Shown here piece after piece: positions 16,722-26,943 of a DNA stretch of 56,766 nucleotides. Source of the DNA: an uncultured Mediterraneibacter sp. (GTDB lineage Bacteria; Bacillota; Clostridia; Lachnospirales; Lachnospiraceae); contig NZ_CALWFZ010000014.1 in assembly GCF_944377805.1 (NCBI RefSeq), positions 1 to 56,766 of the forward strand, given 5' to 3'. Below the pieces are notes generated by a model. The model made no database searches and was not told the origin of the DNA. It saw only the letters and a program-made list of their open reading frames with translations. Position 1 is the stretch's first letter. The number at the start of each line of letters is the position of its first letter. Both the position numbers and the translations under genes were made by a program.

Positions 16722-18974
16722 TTATAAGTGCCAGATGTCCCTGTTATACTCTTCAATAGTACGGTCAGATGAGAAAAATCCCGCTTTTGCAATGTTGACC
16801 AGAGCCATCTTCGCCCATGCTTTTCTGTCGGCATATGCCGCAAGAGCTTTCTCTTTCGTCTCTTTATAAGAGTCAAAATCTAAAAGAGTCATGAACCAGT
16901 CCTTATGAATCAACTCATTTTTCAGACGTGTCAGGTTTTCCTCACAGCCAATCTCCAGCATTTTATCACTTGTGATAAAATCAATCGCAGCCCGAATGGC
17001 TCCGTTGTTCTCATAGTAATCTCCTGCCACATAATCAGCCTTTGCGTAATGTTCGATCACTTCGTCACTGGATGCGCCGAACACAAAGATATTGTCATCA
17101 CCCACTGCCTCATGAATCTCCACATTGGCTCCATCCTCGGTTCCTAGTGTCACAGCTCCGTTCAGCATGAATTTCATATTTCCGGTACCGCTCGCCTCTT
17201 TGGATGCAAGAGAAATCTGTTCAGAGATGTCGCATGCCGGAATCAGCTTGCCGGCTTTCGTTACATTGTAATTCTCAACCATGACAACTTTCAGATATTT
17301 GTTCACCTCAGGATCGTTGTTGATAATTTCCTGCAGACAGAGAATGAGATGAATAATATCTTTTGCAATCACATATGCCGGAGCCGCTTTCGCGCCAAAG
17401 ATCGCCGTTACAGGAACCGCCGGAATCTTCCCTGACTTGATCTCCAGGTATTTGTCGATGATATACAGGGCGTTGAGCTGCTGGCGTTTGTATTCATGAA
17501 GACGTTTCACCTGGATGTCAAAGATGGTATCCGGACTCACTTCCAGTCCCTGAGTCTCACGCAGGTAAGCGCAGAGTTCCTCCTTGTTCCTGTATTTGAT
17601 CTCAAGCAGTCTGTCGAGTACTCTGTCGTCGTCCTTGTACGCCAGAAGTTTCTCAAGCTCTGCCGCGTTTGTCTTATACCCCTCTCCGATTGTCTCATCC
17701 AGCAGAGCTGTCAGACGCGGATTGCAGTGGATAAGCCAGCGACGGAAAGTGATTCCGTTCGTCTTATTATTGAACTTGTCAAGATAAATCCTGTAAAAGT
17801 TATTAAGCTCTGAGTTTTTGAGAATGTCTGTGTGAAGCGCGGCAACACCGTTTACACTGAATCCGTAATGAATATCAATGTGCGCCATATGAACCGTATC
17901 ATTGCGGTCAATAATCGCTACGCTCTCATCTTCATATTTTCTTCTTACTTTATCGTCCAGCACCTCAATAATCGGCATAAGCTGAGGCACAACTTTCTTC
18001 AGATAGTCAACCGGCCATTTTTCCAGAGCTTCCGCAAGAATCGTATGGTTTGTGTACGCGCATGTCCTGGATACAACATCAATCGCACTGTCCATCTCCA
18101 TGCCTCTCTCCACGAGCAGACGAATCAGTTCCGGGATGACCATAGTCGGATGCGTGTCGTTGATCTGGATCACTGCGTAGTCCGGAAGATCATACAGATT
18201 ACACCCTTTCGCCGTGCATTCATCAAGAATAAGCTGAGCGCCGCTGCTCACCATAAAATACTGTTGATAGATACGGAGCAGTCTTCCCTTTTCATCACTG
18301 TCGTCCGGGTAAAGGAACAATGTCAGGTTTTTCTGAATATCTTCTTTATTAAAATCAATTCCGTTTTCTACAATAGACTCATCAACAGAATCAAGATCGA
18401 AAAGATGAAGTTTGTTTGTCTTATTGTTGTAGCCCGTCACTTCAATGTCGTACATTCTCGCATTGACATTAAGCCCCCTGAACTGTACCGGGTATACCGT
18501 ATCCGTCCTCTTAATCCATGACTTCTCCTCAATCCAGGGATTCGACGTTTCTTTCTGCAGATGATCCTCAAATTTCTGCCGGAACAGGCCGAGATGATAA
18601 TTCAGACCGATTCCGTCTCCCGCAAGTCCAAGCGTTGCAATGGAATCAAGGAAACACGCTGCAAGACGCCCAAGTCCACCGTTGCCAAGAGACGGCTCCG
18701 GCTCAGCCTCCTCGATTCTGCCTATGTCTTTGCCGTTTCTCTCAAGCATCTCTTTTACTTCCTGATAAATTCCAAGATTGATCATATTATTGGAGAGCAG
18801 CTTCCCGATCAGAAACTCTGCTGATATATAGTAAAGTTTTTTCTTGCTGTCCGTGCGCTCTCTTTCCAATGCCAGCTCCTGTACCGTCAGGAGCAGCCCG
18901 TCGTAGATTTCTTTGTCAGATGCCTGCGAAACCGGCTTTCCGAGATATGTTTCTACTTTTTCCTGAATATTCAT
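16722..18974 (-). CDS. glgP: Glycogen/maltodextrin phosphorylase
   Basis: A PLP-dependent GT35 enzyme releasing glucose-1-phosphate from alpha-1,4-glucans. 750 aa. [19 protein letters not shown] lies in the N-terminal half, [16 protein letters not shown] before the PLP domain, and the PLP lysine sits in [14 protein letters not shown]. It is the first gene of the unit with malQ, divergent from an AraC regulator, and the two promoters share one TTGCAA hexamer. Whether stored glycogen or imported maltodextrin is the main substrate cannot be told from sequence. Confidence 0.96.
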   Translation of the reverse strand: MNIQEKVETYLGKPVSQASDKEIYDGLLLTVQELALERERTDSKKKLYYISAEFLIGKLLSNNMINLGIYQEVKEMLERNGKDIGRIEEAEPEPSLGNGGLGRLAACFLDSIATLGLAGDGIGLNYHLGLFRQKFEDHLQKETSNPWIEEKSWIKRTDTVYPVQFRGLNVNARMYDIEVTGYNNKTNKLHLFDLDSVDESIVENGIDFNKEDIQKNLTLFLYPDDSDEKGRLLRIYQQYFMVSSGAQLILDECTAKGCNLYDLPDYAVIQINDTHPTMVIPELIRLLVERGMEMDSAIDVVSRTCAYTNHTILAEALEKWPVDYLKKVVPQLMPIIEVLDDKVRRKYEDESVAIIDRNDTVHMAHIDIHYGFSVNGVAALHTDILKNSELNNFYRIYLDKFNNKTNGITFRRWLIHCNPRLTALLDETIGEGYKTNAAELEKLLAYKDDDRVLDRLLEIKYRNKEELCAYLRETQGLEVSPDTIFDIQVKRLHEYKRQQLNALYIIDKYLEIKSGKIPAVPVTAIFGAKAAPAYVIAKDIIHLILCLQEIINNDPEVNKYLKVVMVENYNVTKAGKLIPACDISEQISLASKEASGTGNMKFMLNGAVTLGTEDGANVEIHEAVGDDNIFVFGASSDEVIEHYAKADYVAGDYYENNGAIRAAIDFITSDKMLEIGCEENLTRLKNELIHKDWFMTLLDFDSYKETKEKALAAYADRKAWAKMALVNIAKAGFFSSDRTIEEYNRDIWHL

Positions 18975-19026
18975 AATAGTAGTTCTCCTTTCAAAAAAGA
19001 ATCTTTATGTCCTGTCTATGGTTCGC

Positions 19027-19083
19027 ATTATAATACGCCCTGTTTATTATTTCTTGCAATATACTCCCCATTTATTGTACAAT
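19027..19083. promoter_or_regulatory. Overlapping divergent promoters of glgP and the AraC gene sharing one -35
   Basis: The palindromic hexamer TTGCAA at 19054-19059 can serve as -35 on both strands. Rightward, 18 bp on, lies TACAAT (19078-19083). Leftward, 18 bp on, lies TATTAT (19035-19030), overlapping TATAAT (19032-19027). Polymerase could occupy only one at a time. Base matches are direct; use is inferred. Confidence 0.55.
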
Positions 19084-19139
19084 ACTATCATTATCATTCC
19101 GGTTAATTCCAAATATTCTATTCAGTTACGGAGGCCAGC

Positions 19140-20018
19140 ATGAATCTGAATGAATACCAGAACTACCATGAGACCAAGTCACATACAGCCGCAGATTTCC
19201 CATACAATACCTATCTGTGCTCCATACCGGAAGACTTCCGGCATGTTCCACTTCACTGGCATGCGGAACTGGAACTGATCGTCATTAAAAAAGGACGGGG
19301 CATCGTATCCGCTGATTTGGAAAAGCGTTCTGTCGCCTCGGGAGACATCGTTCTCATCCGGCCCGGACAGCTTCACTCCATCGAACAGGAGGCGGAATAT
19401 TCTATGGAGTACGAAAATATCATATTTAAACCTGAGCTGCTTATCTCCTCAGGCAGCGATCTGTGCGCCGAACGCTTTATCCTCCCCTTTATGAACGGAA
19501 GCCTCCCATCCGAAACTTATCTGACTCCTGTTCTCCCCTGCTATGACGGTCTCTCCTCATGCATCCGGCAGATTGACCTGCTCTGCGGTACAAGGGCAGA
19601 AGCCTACCAGCTGGCTGTAAAAGGACTCCTCTTCCAGTTTTTCTATCTGCTCATATCTAACCGGCAGAAAAAAGAGACTGCGTCCGCACCACAGACAAAG
19701 TCTCTTGAAAAAATGAAAACCGTATTGAAATATGTAGAAGATCACTACACCGAGCACATTACTATCGATGACATGGCAGCTCTCACTTACTACAGCAAAT
19801 CTCATTTCATGAAATTCTTCAAACAGCATATGGGCACAGGATTTATCGAGTACCTCAACGACTACCGGCTGACTATGGCAGAGCGGCTTTTGAGAGCTTC
19901 TGACAGCTCTGTCCTTGAAATCGCGGAAAAAAGCGGGTTCGACAATCTCTCTTATTTCAACCGCGTCTTCAAGCGAAAATACGGCATATCGCCCGGGAAA
20001 TGGCGTGCCCGGAAATGA
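19140..20018 (+). CDS. AraC family transcriptional regulator
   Basis: 292 aa. An N-terminal cupin-like sensor domain (about 25-105, with HWHAELELIVIKKGRG and GDIVLIRPGQLHSI) is joined to a C-terminal double HTH (about 190-292) ending NLSYFNRVFKRKYGISPGKWR. It is divergent from glgP-malQ, which makes control of glucan breakdown likely. A paralogue at 32367 stands divergent from an alpha-glucosidase. The effector is unknown; a sugar is a reasonable guess. Confidence 0.92.
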   Translation: MNLNEYQNYHETKSHTAADFPYNTYLCSIPEDFRHVPLHWHAELELIVIKKGRGIVSADLEKRSVASGDIVLIRPGQLHSIEQEAEYSMEYENIIFKPELLISSGSDLCAERFILPFMNGSLPSETYLTPVLPCYDGLSSCIRQIDLLCGTRAEAYQLAVKGLLFQFFYLLISNRQKKETASAPQTKSLEKMKTVLKYVEDHYTEHITIDDMAALTYYSKSHFMKFFKQHMGTGFIEYLNDYRLTMAERLLRASDSSVLEIAEKSGFDNLSYFNRVFKRKYGISPGKWRARK

Positions 20019-20023
20019 CATCC

Positions 20024-21076
20024 CTATTTTCCGAATCCGCAGTTCGGATAAGTACACACCTTGCAGTTCAGACAGAGGCCGCCCTCTCCCATCACGGAAA
20101 AGTCTTCTGCCGCCAGCCGCTCTCCGGCCGCGATACGGGGCAGCACCAGATCGAAAATCGTGCGTTTTGAATACATCACGCATCCCGGCAGTCCCATGAT
20201 AGGAATATCTCCTTCGCCCGCGTCACAATTTTGAGTTCCACAGCGCTTCTTATACGCCAGCATAAACATAGCTCCCGGAAGAACGGGAGCGCCGTAGGTG
20301 ATCACCTCGTCCGCGGCATTGCGGATGGCAAGCGGAGTTCTGTCGTCGGGATCCACGCTCATCCCTCCGGTACAGACGACAATATCCGCGCCTTTTCTGA
20401 TCCACTCGTTTACCGCACCTGTGACCATATCCGCACGGTCATCACAGAGTATATTTCCCAGCACTTCTATTTTCAGTTCTTCTAACTTGCCTTTCACAAC
20501 AGGAGTGAATTTATCCTCGATCCGCCCGCGATAAACTTCGCTCCCCGTAGTGACAATACCTGCTTTCATCTTCCGGTACGGAAGGATTTTAAATACAGGT
20601 CCGCCTTTGCAGATTTCCTTTACACGGTTCATTTTTTCCTCTTCTATTACAAGGGGTACTACGCGCATTCCAACGATTTTATCCCCCTTTTTTACCGGAA
20701 AATCTCCGTGTCTGGATGAGAGCACTATCTGCCCCATCGCATTGACGGCATGTAACTTCTCTCTGTCGATCTTCAAAAGTCCGTCTGTCTGAGCAGCCAG
20801 TTCGATCTTTCCTTCTTTTACTTCTGACGCCTCCATATGTTCTCCCTGGCACACCTGCCGCAGTACTTCGGCAGCGTCGTTCTCATGGAGCATTCCTTCC
20901 TGGTTTTCCCACACATACAGATGCTCTTTTCCGACAGAAAGCAAAATCGGTATATCTTCTTCTGTCACCACATGTCCCTTGCGAAACACCGCGTCTTTCA
21001 CCACTCCCGGGATAATCTGCGTAATGTCATGACATAACACGCTTCCCACCGCATCTTCTGTCCTGATCAGTTTCAT
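20024..21076 (-). CDS. Molybdopterin-binding (MoCF) domain protein with cysteine-rich tail
   Basis: 350 aa. Residues about 170-320 form a MoaB/MogA/MoeA-type molybdopterin-binding domain (KAGIVTTGSEVYRGRIEDKF, VVCTGGMSVDPDDRTP, LPGAMFMLAY, IMGLPGCVMYSKRT). The N-terminal part resembles a MoeA-like arm. The C-terminus ends CLNCKVCTYPNCGFGK, a C-x2-C-x2-C-x4-C cluster that could bind metal or Fe-S. No molybdoenzyme or cofactor pathway gene lies nearby. It ends 6 bp from the convergent AraC gene. The biochemical role is not established by this window. Confidence 0.85.
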   Translation of the reverse strand: MKLIRTEDAVGSVLCHDITQIIPGVVKDAVFRKGHVVTEEDIPILLSVGKEHLYVWENQEGMLHENDAAEVLRQVCQGEHMEASEVKEGKIELAAQTDGLLKIDREKLHAVNAMGQIVLSSRHGDFPVKKGDKIVGMRVVPLVIEEEKMNRVKEICKGGPVFKILPYRKMKAGIVTTGSEVYRGRIEDKFTPVVKGKLEELKIEVLGNILCDDRADMVTGAVNEWIRKGADIVVCTGGMSVDPDDRTPLAIRNAADEVITYGAPVLPGAMFMLAYKKRCGTQNCDAGEGDIPIMGLPGCVMYSKRTIFDLVLPRIAAGERLAAEDFSVMGEGGLCLNCKVCTYPNCGFGK

Positions 21077-21109
21077 CTTTGTTCTCCTCTCCGGGCTTCT
21101 CTGTACTTC

Positions 21110-23023
21110 TTATCCGATGTCATCAAGTTCCTTCATCCACACTGCCGCGCAGGCGTCGCTTGGCATTCTCCAGTCTCCCCGCGGGGAAAGCGCTACCGTA
21201 CCGATCTTCGGTCCGTCAGGCAGACAGGAACGTTTGAACTGCTGGACGAAAAATCTCCGGCAGAATATCTTGAGCCATTTCAGAATCGTATCGCTGTCAT
21301 AGTCTCCCTTAAAAGTCAGTTTAGCCAGGCGGAAAATCTTTGCCGGTTCATAGCCGAAACGCAGCATGTAGTACAGAAAGAAATCATGGAGCTCATAGGG
21401 CCCTACCAGGTCCTCTGTCCGCTGGGCAATGTCACCGTCCTTCGGAGGAAGCAGTTCGGGGCTGACCGGAGTATCCAAAACGTCATAGAGCACTGTTCTC
21501 AATTCATTGTCCAAAGCCGTATCGGCCGCATATTTCACCAGATGCCGCACAAGAGTCTTCGGTACGGAAGCATTCACTCCATACATCGACATATGATCCC
21601 CGTTATAAGTTGCCCAGCCGAGCGCCAGTTCTGACATATCACCGGTTCCGATCACCATGCCGCCGGTCTTATTCGCAATATCCATAAGAACTTGCGTCCG
21701 CTCTCTCGCCTGAGAATTTTCATAAGTCACATCATGGCATTTCGGGTCATGTCCGATATCCCTAAAATGGATATTCACCGCCTCGCCAATCGGAACTTCC
21801 CTAAGAGTTGCCCCTGTCTTTTTAGTCATCTCGCAGGCATTATTGTAAGTCCTGTCCGTCGTTCCAAAACAGGGCATCGTCACGGCGATAATATCTTTCT
21901 TATCCCGTCCCAGCATATCAAATGCCCTCGCCGTCACCAGCAGCGCCAGAGTAGAGTCAAGTCCACCGGATATGCCCACAACCGCCGTCTTCGCGTGAGT
22001 GTGCGCCAGACGTTTTTTCAGGCCCACAGCCTGAATCGTCAGGATCTCTTCACAGCGTCTTGCCCGTTCCCCTTCATCAGCGGGCACAAAAGGCTTTTTC
22101 GGAAATACTCTCGTAAGTTCCGTCCTCTCCTGCCGTAGCTGGAACGGTACCCGAATCAGTGTGCGCTCTGATTGTATCTTAAATGTCGTATTTTTTCTTC
22201 TCTCACTGACACTCCTCTGAATATCCAGCTCAGAATAGATAATTTCATTGTGATACCGGTCTGCCTCTTTTAATACAGCCCCGTTCTCCGCTATGATATT
22301 ATGTCCGCCGAAAACCACATCTGTCGTGGATTCTCCTTCACCCGCATTGGCGTAGACATACCCTGCGATCAGTCGCGCAGACTGACCTGCGATCAGTTCC
22401 CGGCGGTAAGTATCTTTTCCGATTGTCTCATCGCTGGCAGAACAGTTCACAATCACGGTCGCTCCTTCCAGTGCTGCCCGGATGCTCGGCGGAACCGGAG
22501 ACCACACATCTTCACATATTTCTGCGGATACGACCAGGTCTTCCATCTGCGTATCCTGGAAGAGAAGCTGGGGGCCAAACGGCACCTGCTCTTTCCCGAA
22601 CTGAATGTATCCCGCCGTATCCGGTCCCGGAGTAAACTGACGCATTTCATAGAATTCCCCGTAGTTGGGAAGAAACGTCTTTGTCGTAAATCCAATCACT
22701 CTTCCCCCATTTAATGCTGCCGCGACATTATAAAGCTTGCCTCCGACCCCAAGCGGCGCGCCGACAAAAGCGAGAATATCCCTGCCTTCCGTAAACGCGG
22801 CGATTTTCCCGATTGCCTCCCTTGCGGACTTTAAAAGCACATCCTGGGTAAACAGATCGCCGCATGTATAACCGGTCACGCACAACTCCGGAAATACGAT
22901 AATCCTGGCCTTATTCTTACACGCCTCACTGATCGCTTCACATATCTTTTCTGTATTAAATTCCACATCCGCCACCCGGATATCCGGAGTAGCCGCCGCA
23001 ACTTTTACAAAACCGTGGTTCAT
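21110..23023 (-). CDS. nadE: Glutamine-dependent NAD+ synthetase
   Basis: Final step of NAD synthesis: amidates deamido-NAD with ammonia drawn from glutamine. 637 aa, the long two-domain form. The N-terminal nitrilase-type glutaminase has a triad consistent with Glu46 (FPELCVTGY), Lys115 (TKTFLPNYGEF) and Cys170 (SAEICEDVW). The C-terminal synthetase carries the PP-loop GISGGLDSTLAL and GTGDMSELALGWATYNGDHMS. It sits 12 bp downstream of hslO in a leftward housekeeping run. Confidence 0.97.
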   Translation of the reverse strand: MNHGFVKVAAATPDIRVADVEFNTEKICEAISEACKNKARIIVFPELCVTGYTCGDLFTQDVLLKSAREAIGKIAAFTEGRDILAFVGAPLGVGGKLYNVAAALNGGRVIGFTTKTFLPNYGEFYEMRQFTPGPDTAGYIQFGKEQVPFGPQLLFQDTQMEDLVVSAEICEDVWSPVPPSIRAALEGATVIVNCSASDETIGKDTYRRELIAGQSARLIAGYVYANAGEGESTTDVVFGGHNIIAENGAVLKEADRYHNEIIYSELDIQRSVSERRKNTTFKIQSERTLIRVPFQLRQERTELTRVFPKKPFVPADEGERARRCEEILTIQAVGLKKRLAHTHAKTAVVGISGGLDSTLALLVTARAFDMLGRDKKDIIAVTMPCFGTTDRTYNNACEMTKKTGATLREVPIGEAVNIHFRDIGHDPKCHDVTYENSQARERTQVLMDIANKTGGMVIGTGDMSELALGWATYNGDHMSMYGVNASVPKTLVRHLVKYAADTALDNELRTVLYDVLDTPVSPELLPPKDGDIAQRTEDLVGPYELHDFFLYYMLRFGYEPAKIFRLAKLTFKGDYDSDTILKWLKIFCRRFFVQQFKRSCLPDGPKIGTVALSPRGDWRMPSDACAAVWMKELDDIG

Positions 23024-23034
23024 TTTTCCGCCTC

Positions 23035-23919
23035 CTATTTGCTCTTCTTAAGCAATTCTCTGAGTTCATCCACCGTATAATTATACGCTGTATTGCAAAA
23101 ATGGCATTTCACTTCTATATCTTTTCCCTCGTCGATCATAGACTGTATTTCCTCTTTCCCGATACTGATAATCGCTTTCTCGATCCTCTCCTTTGAACAA
23201 TTGCAGGAAAATTGAGTCGGCAAAGTATCTGTAATTTCAAGATCCAGCCCCTCCAGAACCTGCGAGAGCATTTCCTCCGCAGTATGTCCGTTATCCAGCA
23301 TAGAAGTTACACACTGAATATTCTGAATGTTCTGCTCCAGTTTATTCAGAACGTCATCATCAATAAACGGCATCACCTGCACGATAAATCCTCCCGCGCA
23401 TCTGACCGTGTTGTCTTTCTCCATCAAAACTCCCAGCCCTACAGATGAGGGTACCTGCTCTGAAGTCGCGAAATAATAAGTCAGATCCTCCGCTATTTCT
23501 CCGGTCTGGAGAATTGTCTGTCCGGAATAAGGTTCTTTTAATCCCATATCCTTGATTACCGTCATTACGCCCTGTCCCAGCGCGCCTCCTACATCCAGCT
23601 TGCCGTTTTTCGGCGGGAGCATAACTCCCGGATCAAACACATATCCCTTGACATTCCCCCGGCTGTCGGCTGTCACAGTCAGTCCCTGTATAGGCCCGGA
23701 ACATTTGATCTGTATCGTCAGCACATCCGTCTCATTTTTCATCATGCTGCCCATCAGGGCTCCGCCTGTCAGCAGTCTTCCGAGAGCCGCCGTCGCCACC
23801 GGGCTTGTTTCGTGACGCTTCCGCGCCTCCTCCACCAGTTCAGTTGTCACAGCGGCAAACGCGCGGATCTGCGAATGCGCCGCTGATGCTCTTACAATAT
23901 AATCTTTACAGTCTTTCAT
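23035..23919 (-). CDS. hslO: Redox-regulated chaperone Hsp33
   Basis: A cytoplasmic holdase switched on by oxidation. 294 aa. The N-terminal domain begins KDYIVRASAAHSQIRAFA. The zinc-binding switch is visible near the C-terminus as Cys239-x-Cys241 (CNC) and Cys272-x2-Cys275 (CHFC). It lies between the methyltransferase (33 bp upstream) and nadE, same strand. Confidence 0.97.
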   Translation of the reverse strand: MKDCKDYIVRASAAHSQIRAFAAVTTELVEEARKRHETSPVATAALGRLLTGGALMGSMMKNETDVLTIQIKCSGPIQGLTVTADSRGNVKGYVFDPGVMLPPKNGKLDVGGALGQGVMTVIKDMGLKEPYSGQTILQTGEIAEDLTYYFATSEQVPSSVGLGVLMEKDNTVRCAGGFIVQVMPFIDDDVLNKLEQNIQNIQCVTSMLDNGHTAEEMLSQVLEGLDLEITDTLPTQFSCNCSKERIEKAIISIGKEEIQSMIDEGKDIEVKCHFCNTAYNYTVDELRELLKKSK

Positions 23920-23952
23920 TGTCCGTCTCTCCTCTATATCATCCTCTGTATG

Positions 23953-24735
23953 TTATTGTGAAATACATTTTCCATGTTCCCTGGCCGCCACCAGAATCCG
24001 CTCGCTCACATTTGACGGAGCCTCCTTTGTATCCATGTCATACGCCGTCTCAAATATAAGCCCGGATCTCTCAAGAAGTTCTCTTATCTCATCAAGAGTG
24101 TAGCCTCTCTGGTAATGTGTCTCACAGAACTTCCGGTATCGCGGGATCCCGTCTTCCGAATGTTGGGAGTCCAGCACAAAAAAAGTCAGATCATACTCAT
24201 TGATCTTCTCCTCCCCGTAGTAACAGTTATCCCAGATAAAGCTGCATTCCCCGCGATCCTCGGCAATCGTGCAGTCTCCCATAACGTGACGGTACTTATA
24301 GTCTGTATTAAAGTCAAATAAAAATATTCCTCCGGGGTCAAGATAATTATTGATAAGCCGGAACACTTCGGCAAGTTCATCGGGATCCGTTATGTAATTC
24401 ACCGAATCGCAGACGCTTACCACCGCCTTCACTGTACCGTACAGCTCGAACTCCCGCATATCCTGCTGAAGATACAGAATGTCATACCCGGACCGGGCCC
24501 GTTTCTCCATTGCGATCTCCAGCATTTCCGCGGAATAATCAACCCCGATCATATCATAGCCGTATCCTGCCATAATCTCCGTCATCGTGCCCGTGCCACA
24601 TCCCAGATCCAGCAAAATGCCGTCCTTTATGCCATATCTGCACAGCAGGCTGTGAATATAGTCCGCCCAACTGGCATAAGGAACATTATCCATAAAGGTG
24701 TCATACACCGACGCAAAACTTGTATACGCTTCCAA
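23953..24735 (-). CDS. Class I SAM-dependent methyltransferase
   Basis: 260 aa. The SAM-binding motif I LLDLGCGTGT is at 41-50, the acidic end of strand 2 is in MIGVDYSAEML, and motif post-II/III is near VSVCDSVNYI. The N-terminal YTSFASVYDTFMDNVPYASW and the ISYW-like FDFNTDYKY segment match a common clostridial methyltransferase group next to hslO. The substrate is unknown. First gene of the leftward run ending at 20024. Confidence 0.88.
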   Translation of the reverse strand: MEAYTSFASVYDTFMDNVPYASWADYIHSLLCRYGIKDGILLDLGCGTGTMTEIMAGYGYDMIGVDYSAEMLEIAMEKRARSGYDILYLQQDMREFELYGTVKAVVSVCDSVNYITDPDELAEVFRLINNYLDPGGIFLFDFNTDYKYRHVMGDCTIAEDRGECSFIWDNCYYGEEKINEYDLTFFVLDSQHSEDGIPRYRKFCETHYQRGYTLDEIRELLERSGLIFETAYDMDTKEAPSNVSERILVAAREHGKCISQ

Positions 24736-24845
24736 AACAGATTCCTCCCGTATTTAAGAGTGTAACATATTTTAAAAAAATTAGCACTATGAATTAAGAA
24801 CGCAAAAAATCAGAATTTCTTCTTCCCTTTAGCACGGTCAAGTGA

Positions 24846-24851
24846 TATAAT
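24846..24851 (+). promoter_or_regulatory. Extended -10 of the OPT transporter gene
   Basis: TGATATAAT, a TG-extended -10 (TATAAT at 24846-24851), lies 53 bp before the start codon at 24905. No good -35 accompanies it, which extended -10 promoters often lack. Confidence 0.55.
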
Positions 24852-24904
24852 GGTCAAGACTGCGTTAAAAAGTCGTTAAAACAAAAGAAAGGAATGAAAG
24901 AAAC

Positions 24905-26797
24905 ATGGACAACAAAAATGAGTTTAAGCCTTATATTCCTGCGGATAAAATTGTCCCGGAGTTTACGGTAACATCAGCTCTGATCGGTTGTCTTCTCGCG
25001 ATTGTCTTCGGTGCGGCAAATGCGTACCTTGGGCTTCTCGTTGGTATGACTATCTCCGCTTCTATTCCGGCGGCAGTTATCTCAATGGGTATCATCCGTG
25101 TAATCCTCAGAAGGGATTCCATTCTCGAGAACAACCTTGTTCAGACAATCGGCTCAGCCGGTGAGTCTCTGGCTGCCGGTGCAATCTTCACACTTCCGGC
25201 CCTGTTCCTGTGGGCAGGAGAAGGAAAGATCGAGTATCCGAGCCTTATTACTATTTTCTTTATCGCACTGTTCGGCGGTCTCCTCGGAGTCTGCTTCATG
25301 GTGCCGCTGCGTCAGGCACTCATCGTAGAAGAACACGGAACGCTGCCGTTCCCGGAGGGAACTGCCTGTGCAGAAGTTCTTCTTGCAGGTGAGGAAGGGG
25401 GCAGCAAGGCGGGTTCTGTATTTACAGGACTTGGAATCGCAGCAGCTTACAAATTTATCGCTGACGGACTTAAAATCTTCCCGAGTGAAATCGGCTATGT
25501 CTTCCAGGGTTATGCCGGATCGCAGATCGGTATCCAGGTACTTCCGTCACTTGCGGGTGTCGGATTCATCTGCGGACCGAAGATCGCCAGCTATATGCTC
25601 GCCGGCGGTGCTTTAAGCTGGTTCGTGCTTATGCCGGCAATCGCGCTGTTCGGCGGTGACTCTACGATCTATCCGGGTACAGATCCGATCTCCGCGATGC
25701 TTGCGACAGACGGACCGTCCGCCCTGTGGAGCGGTTATATCAGATATATCGGAGCCGGAGCCGTTGCAGCCGGCGGTATGATCAGCCTGATTAAGACATT
25801 CCCGCTGATTGTCCGCACATTTAAACAGGCTATGGCAAGCATGAGCAAAAAGCATACACAGAAAAACGCGCTGCGTACACAGCAGGATCTGCCGATGTCA
25901 GCTCTGCTTGTAATCATTGTCGCAATCGTAATCCTGATCTGGCTCATCCCGACATTCCCGGTAAATCCGATCGGCTCACTGATTATCGTAATCTTCGGAT
26001 TCTTCTTTGCGTCCGTATCGTCTCGTATGGTCGGACTGATCGGTTCTTCCAATAACCCGGTATCAGGTATGGCCATCGCTACACTGATCATTGCCACACT
26101 GCTCCTGAAGGTTACGGGAACAGACGGCACGACAGGTATGGTAGGCGCTATCGCAATCGGCGGCGTTATCTGTATTATCGCGGCAATCGCAGGCGATACA
26201 TCACAGGATCTGAAAACCGGTTTCATCGTGGGCGCTACTCCGAAGAAACAGCAGCTCGGTGAGATGCTCGGCGTTGTTGTATCCGCTGCCGCAGTAGGAT
26301 TCGTTCTTTATCTTCTGAACGAAGCATGGGGCTACGGTACAAATCAGCTTCCGGCAGCACAGGCCACGATGATGAAGATGCTCGTTGAGGGTATTATGAA
26401 CGCGGAACTTCCGTGGGCGCTGATCTTCATCGGAGTATTCATCGCGATTGTAGTTGAGATTCTGAAGATCCCGGTTATGCCGTTCGCAGTAGGTATGTAC
26501 CTGCCGTTTAGTTTGAGCGCAGGTATCATGGCAGGCGGTGTTGTACGCTTTATTGTTGAGAAGATCAAAGGAACTGACGAGGAGAAAAAGGAACGCTCAG
26601 ACAGAGGCGTGCTCTTTACATCCGGTCTGATCGCGGGCGAGGGTATTATGGGTATCGTACTGGCGGTACTCGCTGTAGTAAAAGTGGATTCAGTCATAAA
26701 TCTTGGATTCCAGCTTCCTCAGTGGTGCAGCCTTATCATCTTCGTTGTGCTTCTGTACTTCCTGTACACACGCTGCATGAAGAAAGATAAAAAATAA
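24905..26797 (+). CDS. OPT family oligopeptide transporter
   Basis: A proton-coupled importer family for small peptides or metal-peptide complexes. 630 aa with about 14-16 hydrophobic segments. The N-terminal PEFTVTSALIGCLLAIVFGAANAYLGLLVGMTISASIP, LPFPEGTACAEVL and the later SSNNPVSGMAIATLI and GDTSQDLKTGF motifs are typical of the bacterial OPT/YSL branch. A single gene closed by a strong terminator. Two small genes follow in the same direction. The substrate cannot be assigned. Confidence 0.94.
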   Translation: MDNKNEFKPYIPADKIVPEFTVTSALIGCLLAIVFGAANAYLGLLVGMTISASIPAAVISMGIIRVILRRDSILENNLVQTIGSAGESLAAGAIFTLPALFLWAGEGKIEYPSLITIFFIALFGGLLGVCFMVPLRQALIVEEHGTLPFPEGTACAEVLLAGEEGGSKAGSVFTGLGIAAAYKFIADGLKIFPSEIGYVFQGYAGSQIGIQVLPSLAGVGFICGPKIASYMLAGGALSWFVLMPAIALFGGDSTIYPGTDPISAMLATDGPSALWSGYIRYIGAGAVAAGGMISLIKTFPLIVRTFKQAMASMSKKHTQKNALRTQQDLPMSALLVIIVAIVILIWLIPTFPVNPIGSLIIVIFGFFFASVSSRMVGLIGSSNNPVSGMAIATLIIATLLLKVTGTDGTTGMVGAIAIGGVICIIAAIAGDTSQDLKTGFIVGATPKKQQLGEMLGVVVSAAAVGFVLYLLNEAWGYGTNQLPAAQATMMKMLVEGIMNAELPWALIFIGVFIAIVVEILKIPVMPFAVGMYLPFSLSAGIMAGGVVRFIVEKIKGTDEEKKERSDRGVLFTSGLIAGEGIMGIVLAVLAVVKVDSVINLGFQLPQWCSLIIFVVLLYFLYTRCMKKDKK

Positions 26798-26813
26798 ATA
26801 ACAGCGGAAGATG

Positions 26814-26844
26814 CAGCCTGCCTCTTGCAGGCTGTTTCTTTCTG
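26814..26844 (+). terminator. Terminator after the OPT gene
   Basis: Perfect 8-bp stem CAGCCTGC (26814-26821) and GCAGGCTG (26827-26834) with a 5-nt loop, then TTTCTTTCTG. Confidence 0.85.
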
Positions 26845-26943
26845 TGTTATGTTATGTTTCAGCAGCCGGGCAACCGTCAGTATCTCTGCCGGAATCATAA
26901 ACCGGCAGGATCAATTATCAAAGAGAGGAAACCTCTGTTAATT

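Noticed and set aside
25735-26226. 163-aa leftward frame inside the OPT transporter gene
   Set aside because: Antisense shadow of a well-conserved gene, with low-complexity Ile/Pro/Thr translation and no ribosome site.
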